A DNA stretch of 64,000 nucleotides from Palsa-1150 sp036490515 (lineage in GTDB: Bacteria > Myxococcota_A > Polyangia > Polyangiales > Polyangiaceae), in assembly GCA_036490515.1 (NCBI GenBank), contig DASXDU010000001.1, positions 372,001 to 436,000 of the forward strand, written 5' to 3'. Below the pieces are notes generated by a model. That model searched no databases. It was not told the origin of the DNA and saw nothing but the letters and a program-made list of their open reading frames with translations. A program made the translations under genes and the position numbers. Below, in pieces: positions 17,895-27,077 of the stretch (position 1 is the first letter of the stretch; each line of letters begins with the position of its first letter).

Positions 17895-18518
17895 GTGCCG
17901 GACCGGACCGCCCTCGCCGCGATCGCTCTCCTGCCGCTCGCAGCCGTATTCGCGTCGTGCCGCGGCGGCTCACCCGAGGAGGGCTCTCCCTACGCCGACG
18001 CGGGGCCGCTCGATGCGCCGGACTTCGTCGACGCGGGCTGCACGGTGGAGATCGACACCCCGCCGCTCGAGGCCCCCACGCACGTCCCCATCGGCACGGA
18101 CATCACGTGGGACTCGAACCCTCCCTCGAGCGGGGAGCACTTCCCGATCTGGGCCGCATACCAGGCGTACACGTCGCCGGTACCGCGCGGTTATTATGTG
18201 CACGACGAGGAGCACGGCGGAGTCATCCTCCTCTACGACTGCCCCGACGACTCGGGCTGCCCGGACGTCGCGGCCGCGCTCCAGGCGGTCTCGGACTCGC
18301 TGCCCGACGACCCGCTCTGCACCTCGGCCGGGCAGGGGGTACGCGTGCGGACGGTCATCACGCCGGACCCGCTCCTCGACGTGCCGGTCGCCGCCGCCGC
18401 CTGGGGCTGGGTCTACCGCGCGCAGTGCGTGGACCTTCCGTCTCTCGAGGCCTTTGCCTCGCAGCACTACGGGAACGGGCCGGAGGTCCTCTGCGCGAAC
18501 GGGACCACCGAGTTCTGA
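17895..18518 (+). CDS. DUF3105 lipoprotein
   Basis: 207 residues from a GTG. Lipoprotein signal with Cys22 (AAVFASC). The DUF3105 core lies at about 60-200: WDSNPPSSGEHFPIWAAYQAY and YYVHDEEHGGVILLYDC match the family pattern of NPPTSGxHxxxW and VHxLEHGxVxLxY. The conserved histidines suggest a metal site (inference). Function unknown. It is divergent from the BrkB gene and 10 bases upstream of the isoaspartyl methyltransferase. Confidence 0.85.
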   Translation: MPDRTALAAIALLPLAAVFASCRGGSPEEGSPYADAGPLDAPDFVDAGCTVEIDTPPLEAPTHVPIGTDITWDSNPPSSGEHFPIWAAYQAYTSPVPRGYYVHDEEHGGVILLYDCPDDSGCPDVAAALQAVSDSLPDDPLCTSAGQGVRVRTVITPDPLLDVPVAAAAWGWVYRAQCVDLPSLEAFASQHYGNGPEVLCANGTTEF

Positions 18519-18528
18519 CGAGGCACCC

Positions 18529-19311
18529 GTGGCCCAACCCCTCCTCTTCACCGTCGCGTTCCGCAAGAAGATGGCGCAGCTGGCCCAGCGCGACCGCAAG
18601 GAGTGGCTCGCGTCCGTCGCGCAGCGGTGGCGCGATCACCCGTCGGCGCAGCTCGAGCAGGAGCTCGGCGAGGTCGCCCGCGGGTGCCGGCTGCCGCTCC
18701 GCGACTCCATCCAGCGGCAGCTCGGCCCGTTCGATCCCGTTTATCTGGACGCCCTGGTCGAAATGCCGCGCGAACGCTTCGTCCGGCCCGCCGACCTCGA
18801 GCGAAGCGCGGAGGACGCACCGCTGCCGCTCGACGACACAGGCCTCGCGACCATCAGCGCACCCCACGCGTACCTCCTCTCGTTTCGTCTGCTCGAGCTC
18901 ACGGGGGGGGATCGACTCGTCGAGCTCGGGTCGGGGTCGGGGTACGGCGCCGCGCTCGCCTCGTTCATCGTCGGCCTTGCGGGGAGCGTCCGCAGCTTCG
19001 AGATCGACGAGGCCCTCTTCGCCCGGGCCCGGAGCAACGTCGCCGACCGGCCCAACGTCGAGGTCCTCCTGCGCGACGCGATGGTCAGCATGGAAGGGTG
19101 GCAGGGTGCGGCGAAGGTCGTGGCGACCTTCGCGCTCGACGCGCTGCCGCAGTCCTGGGTCGATGCGCTGCCCGAAGGGGGCCGGCTCGTCGCTCCCGTG
19201 GGAGCGCGCGAGGGTGATCAGCGCCTGGTCCTCGCACGGCGCGAAGGCGGCCGCGTCGTGGAGACCGACCACGGGGCCGTCCGCTACGTGCAGAACCGCT
19301 CGCGTCGCTGA
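18529..19311 (+). CDS. pcm: Protein-L-isoaspartate O-methyltransferase family protein
   Basis: 260 residues. Repairs isoaspartyl residues by SAM-dependent methylation. The C-terminal two thirds are the PCMT fold: MPRERFVRP, TGLATISAPHAYLLSFRLLEL, then the SAM loop LVELGSGSGYGAALASFI, and a final strand region LPEGGRLVAPVG. The usual ISQPY motif reads ISAPH. An N-terminal extension of about 60 residues is basic and helical, so this is longer than the 210-residue classical enzyme. GTG start 10 bases after the DUF3105 stop. Confidence 0.88.
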   Translation: MAQPLLFTVAFRKKMAQLAQRDRKEWLASVAQRWRDHPSAQLEQELGEVARGCRLPLRDSIQRQLGPFDPVYLDALVEMPRERFVRPADLERSAEDAPLPLDDTGLATISAPHAYLLSFRLLELTGGDRLVELGSGSGYGAALASFIVGLAGSVRSFEIDEALFARARSNVADRPNVEVLLRDAMVSMEGWQGAAKVVATFALDALPQSWVDALPEGGRLVAPVGAREGDQRLVLARREGGRVVETDHGAVRYVQNRSRR

Positions 19312-19370
19312 ACGAAACGCACACGAGCCGTCGGCCCTTCGACGGGAGCGAGCCACGGGCGATCCACCCG

Positions 19371-19390
19371 CTGGCGCCTCCACGCGCCAG
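19371..19390 (+). terminator. Hairpin after pcm
   Basis: CTGGCG-cctccacg-CGCCAG, 60 bases after the stop. The 221-base spacer to the next gene also holds a less GC-rich stretch (19430-19480) that probably carries the promoter of the S53 peptidase gene. Confidence 0.35.
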
Positions 19391-19532
19391 GCTCCTCGGT
19401 CGAAGGCCACGGACCGTCCACCTGCGGTGAACGATCAACAGTGATCGTGTTCCGTCCTTGTGTTTCCCACGGTTCGTTGCAGTGTCCGCGGAACCCGGGC
19501 CGGTGGCACGGCAAGGGCATTGCGCGGCCCCC

Positions 19533-21461
19533 ATGCGAATCTCCCGCTGGATCGCCGCCGCACTCCTCGCCGTCGTCCCCGCGTGCGCCCCGCCCGCGTC
19601 GTCCGAGAAGATTGCCTCCACGGACCCGGGCGGTGCCGCCCTGGGGGCCGTCCCGCAGCTCCCGCACCAGCCCCTCTGCAAGACGGCGGCGGCAGGCCAC
19701 GCCCGGTGCTTCGCGCACGTCCGCACCGACGCCCAGGGCAACGTCGTGTCGAACGCCACGCCGCAGGGCTACGGCGCCCCCGACCTCCAGTCTGCGTACG
19801 CGGTCCCGTCGGGCGGCGCCGGCAAGACCGTGGCGATCGTCGACGCGTACGACGACCCGAACGCCGAGACCGACCTCGCGACCTACCGCGCCACCTACGG
19901 CCTGCCTGCCTGCACGACCGCGAACGGGTGCTTCCACAAGGTCGACGAGAGCGGAGGCGTGAACTACCCGCAGCAGGACAGCGACTGGGGCGGCGAGATC
20001 TCGCTCGACCTCGACATGGTCAGCGCCATCTGCCCGGGCTGCAACATCCTGCTCGTCGAGACCAGCAGCAGCGACCTCGAGGACCTGGGCACCGGCGTGA
20101 ACACCGCCGTGAGCCTCGGCGCGACGGCCGTCAGCAACAGCTACGGCGGCAGCGAGGACGCCAGCGACACCCAGACGCAGGAGCAGTACTACCACCACGA
20201 CGGCGTCATCATCACGGCGAGCTCCGGCGACGGCGGCTACGGCGTGAACTTCCCCGCGTCGTCGCAGTACGTCGTCGGCGTCGGCGGCACGAGCCTCGTG
20301 CAGTCGGGCGGCAGCGCACGCGGCTGGGTCGAGGGCGCGTGGGACGGCGCGGGGAGCGGCTGCAGCCAGATCATCTCGAAGCCGTCGTGGCAGACCGACA
20401 GCGGCTGCGCCCAGCGAACCGTGGCCGACGTCTCGGCGGTCGCGGACCCCAACACCGGCGTGGCCGTCTACGACTCCTTCGGCGAGGGCGGCTGGATCGT
20501 CCTCGGCGGGACGAGCGCCGCGTCGCCGATCCTCGCGGCGGCCTTCACCTTGACGGGCATGAGCGCGCACGGCGTCCAGGCGCTCTACGCCGATCCGTCG
20601 CTCGTCTTCGACGCCCAGAGCGGCAGCAACGGCAACTGCGGCGGGTCGTACCTCTGCACCGCGGGCCCGGGCTACGACGGACCCACGGGTCTCGGGACGC
20701 CGAACATGACGGCCTGGGTGAGCGGCGGCACCGGCAGCAGTAGCGGAGGGAGCAGCTCGGGGTCGAGCAGCGGCAGCAGCAGCGGCTCGAGCAGCGGGTC
20801 CGGGAGCAGCTCGGGCAGCGGCGGCAGCAGCAGCGGCGGGGCGCCGTCGATCTCCGTGTCGCTCGTCTCGCCCGACGACGGCACCACGGTCCCGGCAAAC
20901 TCGCAGGTGACCCTCGTCGCCGACGTCACGGGCAGCCCCTCCGGCGTCGTCCTCGCGTGGCAGGAGCCGAGCGGCGTCGTCACCGTCGACTGCGCGTCCC
21001 CGCAGGCCGGCGTCACCTGCTCGCAGAGCGGCGACGCGTACACGTGGAGCTTCCAGGGTTCGACGGGCGCGCGCACGTGGTCCGTGCAGGCGACCGACGG
21101 CGCCGGCAACACCGTCACCTCGGCGACTCGCTCGCTCACGCTCGGCGGCTCGTCGGGCACGTCGGCCACGACCGTCACGTTCGACGCGCCGTCGGACGGC
21201 GACACCGTGGCCGTTGGCGACTCCGTCTCGGTCATCGTCGAGGCCGACGCGCCCGACGGCATCAGCCAGGTGTGGCTCACGTGGTCGAGCCCCGCGGGCG
21301 ATCAGTCCTACGAGCTCCAGTCCATGGGCGGAACGCAGTGGGGCATCGCGCTGCCCCCCATCAGCGGCGCCGGCGGCAGCGGCACGCGGTCGCTCACCGT
21401 GACGGCGTACGACCCGAACGACGTCTCCGGCACCGCGACCGAGACGATCAGCGTGCAGTAG
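19533..21461 (+). CDS. Secreted S53-family (sedolisin/kumamolisin-like) serine peptidase with C-terminal Ig-like domains
   Basis: 642 residues. Lipoprotein-type signal with Cys18 (VVPAC). The sedolisin catalytic set is visible: E155 and D159 in GGEISLDLD, the oxyanion Asp D233 in SSGDGG, and the nucleophile S328 in GGTSAASP. There is no long pro-domain, only about 65 residues before the catalytic domain, unlike classical sedolisins. After the catalytic domain (ends about 400) comes a Ser/Gly linker and two beta-sandwich modules starting VSLVSPDDGTTVPANSQV and VTFDAPSDGDTVAVGDSV, likely for surface or substrate binding. An ATG 25 codons upstream at 19458 is possible but the signal peptide fits 19533. 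Confidence 0.9.
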   Translation: MRISRWIAAALLAVVPACAPPASSEKIASTDPGGAALGAVPQLPHQPLCKTAAAGHARCFAHVRTDAQGNVVSNATPQGYGAPDLQSAYAVPSGGAGKTVAIVDAYDDPNAETDLATYRATYGLPACTTANGCFHKVDESGGVNYPQQDSDWGGEISLDLDMVSAICPGCNILLVETSSSDLEDLGTGVNTAVSLGATAVSNSYGGSEDASDTQTQEQYYHHDGVIITASSGDGGYGVNFPASSQYVVGVGGTSLVQSGGSARGWVEGAWDGAGSGCSQIISKPSWQTDSGCAQRTVADVSAVADPNTGVAVYDSFGEGGWIVLGGTSAASPILAAAFTLTGMSAHGVQALYADPSLVFDAQSGSNGNCGGSYLCTAGPGYDGPTGLGTPNMTAWVSGGTGSSSGGSSSGSSSGSSSGSSSGSGSSSGSGGSSSGGAPSISVSLVSPDDGTTVPANSQVTLVADVTGSPSGVVLAWQEPSGVVTVDCASPQAGVTCSQSGDAYTWSFQGSTGARTWSVQATDGAGNTVTSATRSLTLGGSSGTSATTVTFDAPSDGDTVAVGDSVSVIVEADAPDGISQVWLTWSSPAGDQSYELQSMGGTQWGIALPPISGAGGSGTRSLTVTAYDPNDVSGTATETISVQ

Positions 21462-22011
21462 CGGCGGGGACGGCGCGGGCGGCCTGGACGGCCTGGCGAA
21501 GCTCGGCCTCCGTCTGCTCCTCGGCCCCGACCCAGCGGATCGTGCCCGTGGCGTCGGCCACGAAGGTCATGGGCATCGAGCTGACGCGGAACTTCCCGGC
21601 GAGGACGTTCGCGGCGTCGTGGATGACGGGGAACGAGAGGTCGTAGCGGTGGACCACGTCGCTCGCGGTCTCGGTGGACTCGTCCTCGTCGACCCCGACG
21701 AAGGTGACGTCGGGGTAGGCCTCGTGGATGCGCTCCGCTGCCGGGAGCGTCGCCTTGCAGGGCTGGCAGTAGTCGGCGAAGAACTTCACGAGCACGGGCT
21801 GCCCGGCGAGGACGCCCTTGTCGATCTCGTGGCCGTCGAGGCTCTTGCGGTGGATGTCCGGGAGGTGCGCCCCGAGGAGCGGGTGGCTCGCCGACGACGG
21901 GAACGCGGGGGGGCCGCACGCCGCGCCGGCGAGGCCGACGACGGCCAGCGCAGCGACGCGCACACCAAATCGAGAGGAAGACAAGCCCTTTGAGCGCTGA
22001 TTGCGGATCAT
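21448..22011 (-). CDS. TlpA/ResA-like thioredoxin-fold lipoprotein
   Basis: 187 residues. Lipoprotein signal with Cys32 (GLAGAAC). Thioredoxin-like domain about 45-185 with the redox pair C82 and C85 in FFADYCQPCK (the family usually has WCxPC; here Trp is Tyr), and the cis-Pro loop SSMPMTFV. This is the AhpC-TSA/TlpA type that reduces or oxidises periplasmic thiols. Its stop codon lies inside the last codons of the convergent peptidase gene, a 14-base tail overlap, so no terminator separates them. Confidence 0.9.
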   Translation of the reverse strand: MIRNQRSKGLSSSRFGVRVAALAVVGLAGAACGPPAFPSSASHPLLGAHLPDIHRKSLDGHEIDKGVLAGQPVLVKFFADYCQPCKATLPAAERIHEAYPDVTFVGVDEDESTETASDVVHRYDLSFPVIHDAANVLAGKFRVSSMPMTFVADATGTIRWVGAEEQTEAELRQAVQAARAVPAATAR

Positions 22012-22117
22012 CGACCCTGCCGAGAGTAGCTCACGCCAGCTGGATTGCGCCGCGCGTCGAGTCGCGTTTATCGTTGGCCCCGCTGTTGCCACCACAATCT
22101 CTGGGAGGACATTCCAA

Positions 22118-22447
22118 ATGAAGCGAACGATCGTTGTGGGCTTGATGGTCGCCCTGACTGGGCTCTTGGCTTGCAACAAGGGGAGCGACGCGGGCAGCAG
22201 TGGTGGCAGCGGAGGGGGTGCCGCCGCGAGCGGTGGCGACTCCATCGGCGTCAAGGAGTGCGACGACTACATCAAGATGTGGAACGACTGCTACAAGGAC
22301 CCGGCGACCAAGGCTGCCGCCAAGCCGGGCCTCGATGCGATGACCAAGGCGTGGAAGGACCAGGCCAAGGACCCGACCACCAAGGCGGGCCTGGCGCAGG
22401 GCTGCAAGATGGCCCTCGACAACTTCCCGAAGGCCGCCTGCCACTGA
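22118..22447 (+). CDS. Small lipoprotein
   Basis: 109 residues with a strong GGAGGA ribosome site. Lipobox LLAC gives lipidation at Cys19; a Gly/Ser linker (about 24-40) precedes a Lys/Asp-rich helical domain with four cysteines (KECDDYIKMWNDCYKDP, QGCKMALDNFPKAAC). This Cys-x8-Cys helical hairpin is seen in many small myxobacterial lipoproteins. Function unknown. Confidence 0.8.
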   Translation: MKRTIVVGLMVALTGLLACNKGSDAGSSGGSGGGAAASGGDSIGVKECDDYIKMWNDCYKDPATKAAAKPGLDAMTKAWKDQAKDPTTKAGLAQGCKMALDNFPKAACH

Positions 22448-22464
22448 CGTCAGCGACTCGTCGT

Positions 22465-22489
22465 CCCCCGCCCGTTCGACGGGCGGGGG
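22465..22489. terminator. Strong bidirectional terminator hairpin
   Basis: A perfect 10-bp GC-only stem (CCCCCGCCCG and CGGGCGGGGG) with loop TTCGA, placed between two convergent genes, 17 bases after the lipoprotein stop and touching the phosphoesterase stop. Confidence 0.8.
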
Positions 22490-22490
22490 G

Positions 22491-23996
22491 TCACGGGTAC
22501 GTGGTGATGCAGTAGGAGAGCTGCGTCTGGTCGATCGTGGGCGCCGGGATGGTGGGCGGCGACGCGAAGACCGGCGGATCGGTGAAGTCGAAGAGGTCGG
22601 TCAGGGGCGTCGCGTTCGCGTCACGCGCGGTCAGCGCCGGGATCTTGAACTTCTCCTCGATGAAGCGGGTGATGCTCGTGTGGTCGTAGAGCGTGTGACC
22701 CACGTACGCCTTCTTCGCGTAGGGGCTGACGGCGATGAGCAGCACGCGGACGCCGTACATGTCGAAGCCGGCGTCGAGACCGCTGTCGGTCTCTGGCGGC
22801 GTGTCGTCGGGCGGGCACGCCTTCGGCGGCGGCACGTGGTCGTAGAAGCCGCCGTTCTCGTCGTGCGTGATGAAGAGCGCCGTCTTCCCCCACTGCGGGC
22901 TCGTGGTCACGGCCTGGAAGACCTGGCTGACGAAGAGCTCCCCGCTCTGGATGTCGCCCGGCGGGTGCTCGTCGGTGCCTCCGCCGCCGCTCGACTCGGA
23001 GCTGAGGTTCGGATCGACGAAGGACACCTGCGGCAAGGCCCCGTTCTTCGCGTCGGCCACGAACTGCGCGAACGAGGCCGTGACGGTGCGCCCCCAGCGC
23101 TTCGCGCCCGCCGCGCTGTAGACGGTGCCCGCGCCGGGAGGCCCGTCCGAGTAGAGGAGCCAGCTCGCGTGGCGCTTCTCGAGCTCGTCGAGGACTGACG
23201 CGTCGTTCGTCGGCCACGGGTAGGGCGTGAGGTCCGGGAACCCGTTCGTCGTCAGGCCGAAGCTCGTCGCGGAGATGAGGTAGTCGCGGTTCGTGTACGT
23301 CGGGCCGGGCACCGAGCAGTGGTAGTGGTCGGCCATCGCGAAGGTGCTCGCGAGCTGGTAGTAGAACGGCAGGTCGGTCTGGTCGTAGTAGCCCATCGCG
23401 CGGTCGCCGTTCCACAGCTCGGCGGCGTCCGGGCCCGCGTCGCGCGGCTGCTGCCAGCCCTGGTTCACCTTCACGAAGCCGTTCATGGCCCCCTGGTCGA
23501 TCTCCTCGTGCGTGCCGAGCCACTCGTGGTTCGTGTCGAGCGTGCAGGGGTGCGCCTGGTGGTGCCAGGGGACGGTACCCCCGTCGGCCGTCGGGTTGCC
23601 CGCGTCGGCCGGCGCGCTCTCGATGTCCGTGCGGTTCGCGTACGCGTTGAGGTGACCGAGGTAGCTGTCGAACGAGTGGTTCTCCATCATCACGACGACG
23701 ATGTTCTCGATCGGGATGTTCGTGTCGAGCGGGTAGCTCGGCCCGAGCGTGGCCGCAGGCATGTCGCCGCGCTTGTACGTGCAGGCGGCGCGGTTCGAGT
23801 CGGCCGTGCCGTCGTCGGGCCGGGTGACGGGCTGGTCCCACGCCGGGGGCGTCGGGACGGCGCCGTCGTCTCCCTCTCCCTCGTCGCTCGCATCCGGGCC
23901 GGGCGTGGCGCCGCCGCCCTTCGAGCTGGAGCACGACGCGAAGGCCACGACCGAGGACGCGGCGGCGAGAGCCAGGAGGACGAGGGACCGGCGCAT
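22491..23996 (-). CDS. Secreted phosphoesterase, phospholipase C / acid phosphatase (AcpA) family
   Basis: 501 residues. Signal peptide with a lipoprotein-like Cys (SVVAFASCSSSKGG). The alkaline-phosphatase-superfamily core begins IENIVVVMMENHSFDSYLGHL, where the MxENxSFD motif binds the catalytic metal; later FITHDENGGFYDHVPPP supplies further metal ligands, and VRVLLIAVSPYAKK is the typical family strand. Substrate (phosphatidylcholine, phosphate monoester) cannot be told. Expected outside the inner membrane. Confidence 0.9.
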   Translation of the reverse strand: MRRSLVLLALAAASSVVAFASCSSSKGGGATPGPDASDEGEGDDGAVPTPPAWDQPVTRPDDGTADSNRAACTYKRGDMPAATLGPSYPLDTNIPIENIVVVMMENHSFDSYLGHLNAYANRTDIESAPADAGNPTADGGTVPWHHQAHPCTLDTNHEWLGTHEEIDQGAMNGFVKVNQGWQQPRDAGPDAAELWNGDRAMGYYDQTDLPFYYQLASTFAMADHYHCSVPGPTYTNRDYLISATSFGLTTNGFPDLTPYPWPTNDASVLDELEKRHASWLLYSDGPPGAGTVYSAAGAKRWGRTVTASFAQFVADAKNGALPQVSFVDPNLSSESSGGGGTDEHPPGDIQSGELFVSQVFQAVTTSPQWGKTALFITHDENGGFYDHVPPPKACPPDDTPPETDSGLDAGFDMYGVRVLLIAVSPYAKKAYVGHTLYDHTSITRFIEEKFKIPALTARDANATPLTDLFDFTDPPVFASPPTIPAPTIDQTQLSYCITTYP

Positions 23997-24056
23997 GGGG
24001 AGCTCCTTACCGGCCCATCCTTACCAGACCCCCGGACGTCGGCTATATCCGGCCGC

Positions 24057-25064
24057 GTGACGAATCCGCGACATGCCGGCTTTCGCATGCCCGCCGAGTG
24101 GGCGCCCCACCGGGCCACATGGGTCGCGTGGCCGAGCCACGAGGACCTCTGGCAGGAGAACCTCGCTCCGGCGCGGGCGGCGTTCGCGCGCCTCGTCGAT
24201 GCGATCGCCGAGGGCGAGGCCGCCGAGGTCCTCGTCCCCGACGCCGCGCAGGAGGCCGTCGCCCGCGCGGCGCTCCCGTCCCGGGGCGTCCGGTTCCACC
24301 ACGTGCCCTTCGGCGACATCTGGCTCCGCGACACGGCCCCCATCTTCCTTCGCGGCCCCGCCGGCGAAGGGGCGACCGTGCGCTTTCGCTTCAACGGGTG
24401 GGGCGGCAAGTACGTCCTCGAGCACGACGAGGCCGTGTCGGCCCGCATCGCCGCCGTCGACGGGCGTCGCGCGTTCGAGATGCCCTTCGTCCTCGAAGGG
24501 GGCGCGGTCGACGTCGACGGCGAGGGCACCGTGCTGACGACGCGCCAGTGCATGCTGCACGCGAACCGCAACGGCGCCGTCGACGAGAAGATCGTCGAGG
24601 GCTGGCTGCGAGACGCGCTCGGCGTCGAGCGGGTCCTCTGGTTCGGCGACGGGCTCCTCAACGACCACACCGACGGCCACGTCGACACCGTCGTCCGCTT
24701 CGTCCGGCCCGGCGTCGTCGTCGCGATGGAGGCGCGCGAGGCGGCCGATCCCAACCGCGACGCGCTCGCTGCGCTGGTTCGCGAGGCGGCCGGCCACGGG
24801 CTCGACGTCGTGCGCATCCCCTCGCCGGGCGCGGTGCTCGACGCCACGGGCAAGGTGATGCCGGCGAGCTACGTGAACTTCTACGTCGCCAACCGCGCCG
24901 TCGTCGTCCCGACGTACGGCTCGCGGTGGGACGACGAGGCAGTCGAGCGGATCGGCGCGCTCTTCCCGGGCCGCCGCACCGTCGGCGTGGACGCGCGCGC
25001 CGTGCTGACGGGGGGCGGGGCCTTCCACTGCATCACGCAGCAGGAGCCCGAGGCCGGTCGATGA
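24057..25064 (+). CDS. aguA: Agmatine deiminase
   Basis: 335 residues. Converts agmatine to N-carbamoylputrescine. Family motifs: MPAEWAPHRATWVAWPS at the start, FGDIWLRDTAPIF, FVLEGGAVDVDGEGT, NDHTDGHVDTVVRF and the catalytic Cys325 in GGGAFHCITQQEP. The GTG at 24057 sits just before the conserved start. It overlaps aguB by four bases (ATGA), so the two-step agmatine-to-putrescine route is encoded as one unit. Arginine decarboxylase is not in the window. Confidence 0.96.
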   Translation: MTNPRHAGFRMPAEWAPHRATWVAWPSHEDLWQENLAPARAAFARLVDAIAEGEAAEVLVPDAAQEAVARAALPSRGVRFHHVPFGDIWLRDTAPIFLRGPAGEGATVRFRFNGWGGKYVLEHDEAVSARIAAVDGRRAFEMPFVLEGGAVDVDGEGTVLTTRQCMLHANRNGAVDEKIVEGWLRDALGVERVLWFGDGLLNDHTDGHVDTVVRFVRPGVVVAMEAREAADPNRDALAALVREAAGHGLDVVRIPSPGAVLDATGKVMPASYVNFYVANRAVVVPTYGSRWDDEAVERIGALFPGRRTVGVDARAVLTGGGAFHCITQQEPEAGR

Positions 25065-25933
25065 GCCCGCGCTCGATCACCGTCGCCGGCCTGCAGTGCG
25101 CGCTCGGCGGTACGCGCGGCGAGAACCTCTCCAGGGTCGAGAAGCTCGTCCGCGAGGCGGCCGGGCGCGGGGCGAACGTCGTCCTTCCGCCGGAGCTCCT
25201 CGAGGGGCCCTACTTCTGCCGCGACGAGAAGCCCGAGTGGTTCACGCAGGCACGCTCCCTCGACGACGACGAGGCCGTGGCGCGGCTGCGGGTCGTCGCG
25301 CGCGAGCTCGGCGTCGTCATCCCCGTGTCGTTCTTCGAGCGCGCGGGGCAGGCGTACTACAACAGCGTCGCCGTCGTGGACGCCGACGGCGCCGTGCTGG
25401 GCGTCTACCGCAAGAGCCACATCCCCGACGGCCCGGGCTACGAGGAGAAGTTCTACTTCCGCCCCGGCGACACGGGCTTCCGCGTGTGGCCCACGAAGCA
25501 CGGCACCTTGGGCGTCGGCATCTGCTGGGACCAGTGGTTCCCCGAGTCGGCGCGCGCCATGATGCTCCTCGGCGCCGAGGTCCTCTTCTACCCGACCGCC
25601 ATCGGCAGCGAACCGCACGAGCCCGATCTCGACACGCGCGATCCCTGGCAGCGCGCCATGATCGGCCACGCCGTCTCCAACGTCGTCCCCGTGGTCGCCG
25701 CGAACCGCATCGGCGTCGAGGAGGGCCAGCGCTTCTACGGTTCGTCCTTCGTGGCGGACGCCCGCGGCGACAAGGTGAGCGAGCTCGGTCGCGACGACGA
25801 GGGCATCGTCCTGGCGAGCTTCGACCTCGACGCGCTGGCCCGGACGCGCGCCTCCTGGGGCTTCTTCCGCGACCGTCGCCCGGAGCTCTACGGCGTCCTC
25901 ACCACGGCCGACGGTTCCCGCAAGGTGGGGTAG
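25061..25933 (+). CDS. aguB: N-carbamoylputrescine amidase
   Basis: 290 residues. Nitrilase-superfamily enzyme that hydrolyses N-carbamoylputrescine to putrescine, CO2 and ammonia. The Glu-Lys-Cys triad is E45 (PPELLEGPYF), K118 (YRKSHIP) and C155 (GICWDQWFPE). SEPHEPDLDTRDPWQR and the C-terminal RASWGFFRDRRPELY match the plant and Pseudomonas AguB enzymes. Confidence 0.96.
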   Translation: MSPRSITVAGLQCALGGTRGENLSRVEKLVREAAGRGANVVLPPELLEGPYFCRDEKPEWFTQARSLDDDEAVARLRVVARELGVVIPVSFFERAGQAYYNSVAVVDADGAVLGVYRKSHIPDGPGYEEKFYFRPGDTGFRVWPTKHGTLGVGICWDQWFPESARAMMLLGAEVLFYPTAIGSEPHEPDLDTRDPWQRAMIGHAVSNVVPVVAANRIGVEEGQRFYGSSFVADARGDKVSELGRDDEGIVLASFDLDALARTRASWGFFRDRRPELYGVLTTADGSRKVG

Positions 25934-26072
25934 CTTCTTCCACGCACGCGCCCGCGCGCCCCAGCCTGCCGCGCCCCCTTCGCTGCGAACCATCTTGCGC
26001 ACCCCGGCATGACCGAAAGGTGATGCCCCGCGCCGGACCGCGGATTAACCTCACCCCGACCCGAGGTCTCCC

Positions 26073-27068
26073 ATGCTGCGCCACAAGGCCGACCGTCGAA
26101 CGCTTCTCTGGGCCTTCGTGTTCTTCCCCGCGGTGGGCTTCGCCCCCTACGTCGAGCCGCGGCTCATCCCGTGGCTGCTGCCCCTGAGCCTCTATTTCGG
26201 GTTCTGCGCCGGCGTCTTCAGCCACAACCACAACCACTCGCCGACGTTCAAGAGCCGCAAGGTCAACGCCTTCTACTCGGCGTGGCTGAGCATCTTCTAC
26301 GGGTTCCCCACGTTCGCGTGGATACCGACGCACAACCTCAACCACCACAAGTACGTGAACAAGGCCGGGGACGCGACGATCACCTGGCGCTACTCGAAGA
26401 AGAACACCTGGAGCATCGCGAGCTCCTACTACTTCGTCTCCGCCTACTGGCAGGGGCCGGTCATCAAGGAGTACATCTCCAAGGCCAAGGCCGGGAACCG
26501 CCCGCTCTACCGCCAGATCATCGGCCAGTACGCGACGCTCGCCGGCGCGCAGGTCACGCTCCTCGCCATCGCCGTCGGCGTGACGATGGGCCTCCGGCAC
26601 GAGATGGGCTGGGCGGGCTTCTTCCGGGGCGCCGAGATCTGGTTCTTCGGCTTCGCCGCGTCGGCCATGTTCGCCAACTGGTCGATGATCTTCATCAACT
26701 ACATCCAGCACGTGCACGCCGACCCGTGGTCGGAGCACAACCACTCGCGCAACTTCGTCGGCAAGCTCGGGAACTGGCTCGTCTTCAACAACGGCTTCCA
26801 CACGGCGCACCACGAGAGCGCGGGCCTGCACTGGAGCAAGCTCCCCGAGGCGCACGCGAAGATCGCGCACCTCATTCACCCCGACCTGAAGCAGCCGAGC
26901 ATCGTCACGTACTCCCTGCGCTCGTATCTGCTCGGGATCTTCAGCGACAGGTACCGGACCCACCAGGTGGGACGAGCCGCATACGATCCCCCGACGGGCG
27001 AGGCCATCAAGCTCGAGACCGCGTCGGTGGCAGCCGTCGAGGCGGGCGTCAACGCTTCCATGGCGTAG
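26073..27068 (+). CDS. Fatty acid desaturase family protein
   Basis: 331 residues, integral membrane di-iron enzyme. Histidine clusters expected for the family are present: HNHNH at 51-55, HNLNHH at 87-92, a later HNHSRNF, and HTAHHESAGLHW near 245-255. Four or so membrane segments (WAFVFFPAVGFAPYV, LIPWLLPLSLYFGFCAGVF, AQVTLLAIAVGVTMGL, MFANWSMIFINYIQ). The last His cluster (HxxHH) is the best conserved. The desaturated or hydroxylated substrate and position are unknown. A 42-bp tandem array begins 9 bases after the stop. Confidence 0.9.
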   Translation: MLRHKADRRTLLWAFVFFPAVGFAPYVEPRLIPWLLPLSLYFGFCAGVFSHNHNHSPTFKSRKVNAFYSAWLSIFYGFPTFAWIPTHNLNHHKYVNKAGDATITWRYSKKNTWSIASSYYFVSAYWQGPVIKEYISKAKAGNRPLYRQIIGQYATLAGAQVTLLAIAVGVTMGLRHEMGWAGFFRGAEIWFFGFAASAMFANWSMIFINYIQHVHADPWSEHNHSRNFVGKLGNWLVFNNGFHTAHHESAGLHWSKLPEAHAKIAHLIHPDLKQPSIVTYSLRSYLLGIFSDRYRTHQVGRAAYDPPTGEAIKLETASVAAVEAGVNASMA

Positions 27069-27077
27069 GGGACCGCC

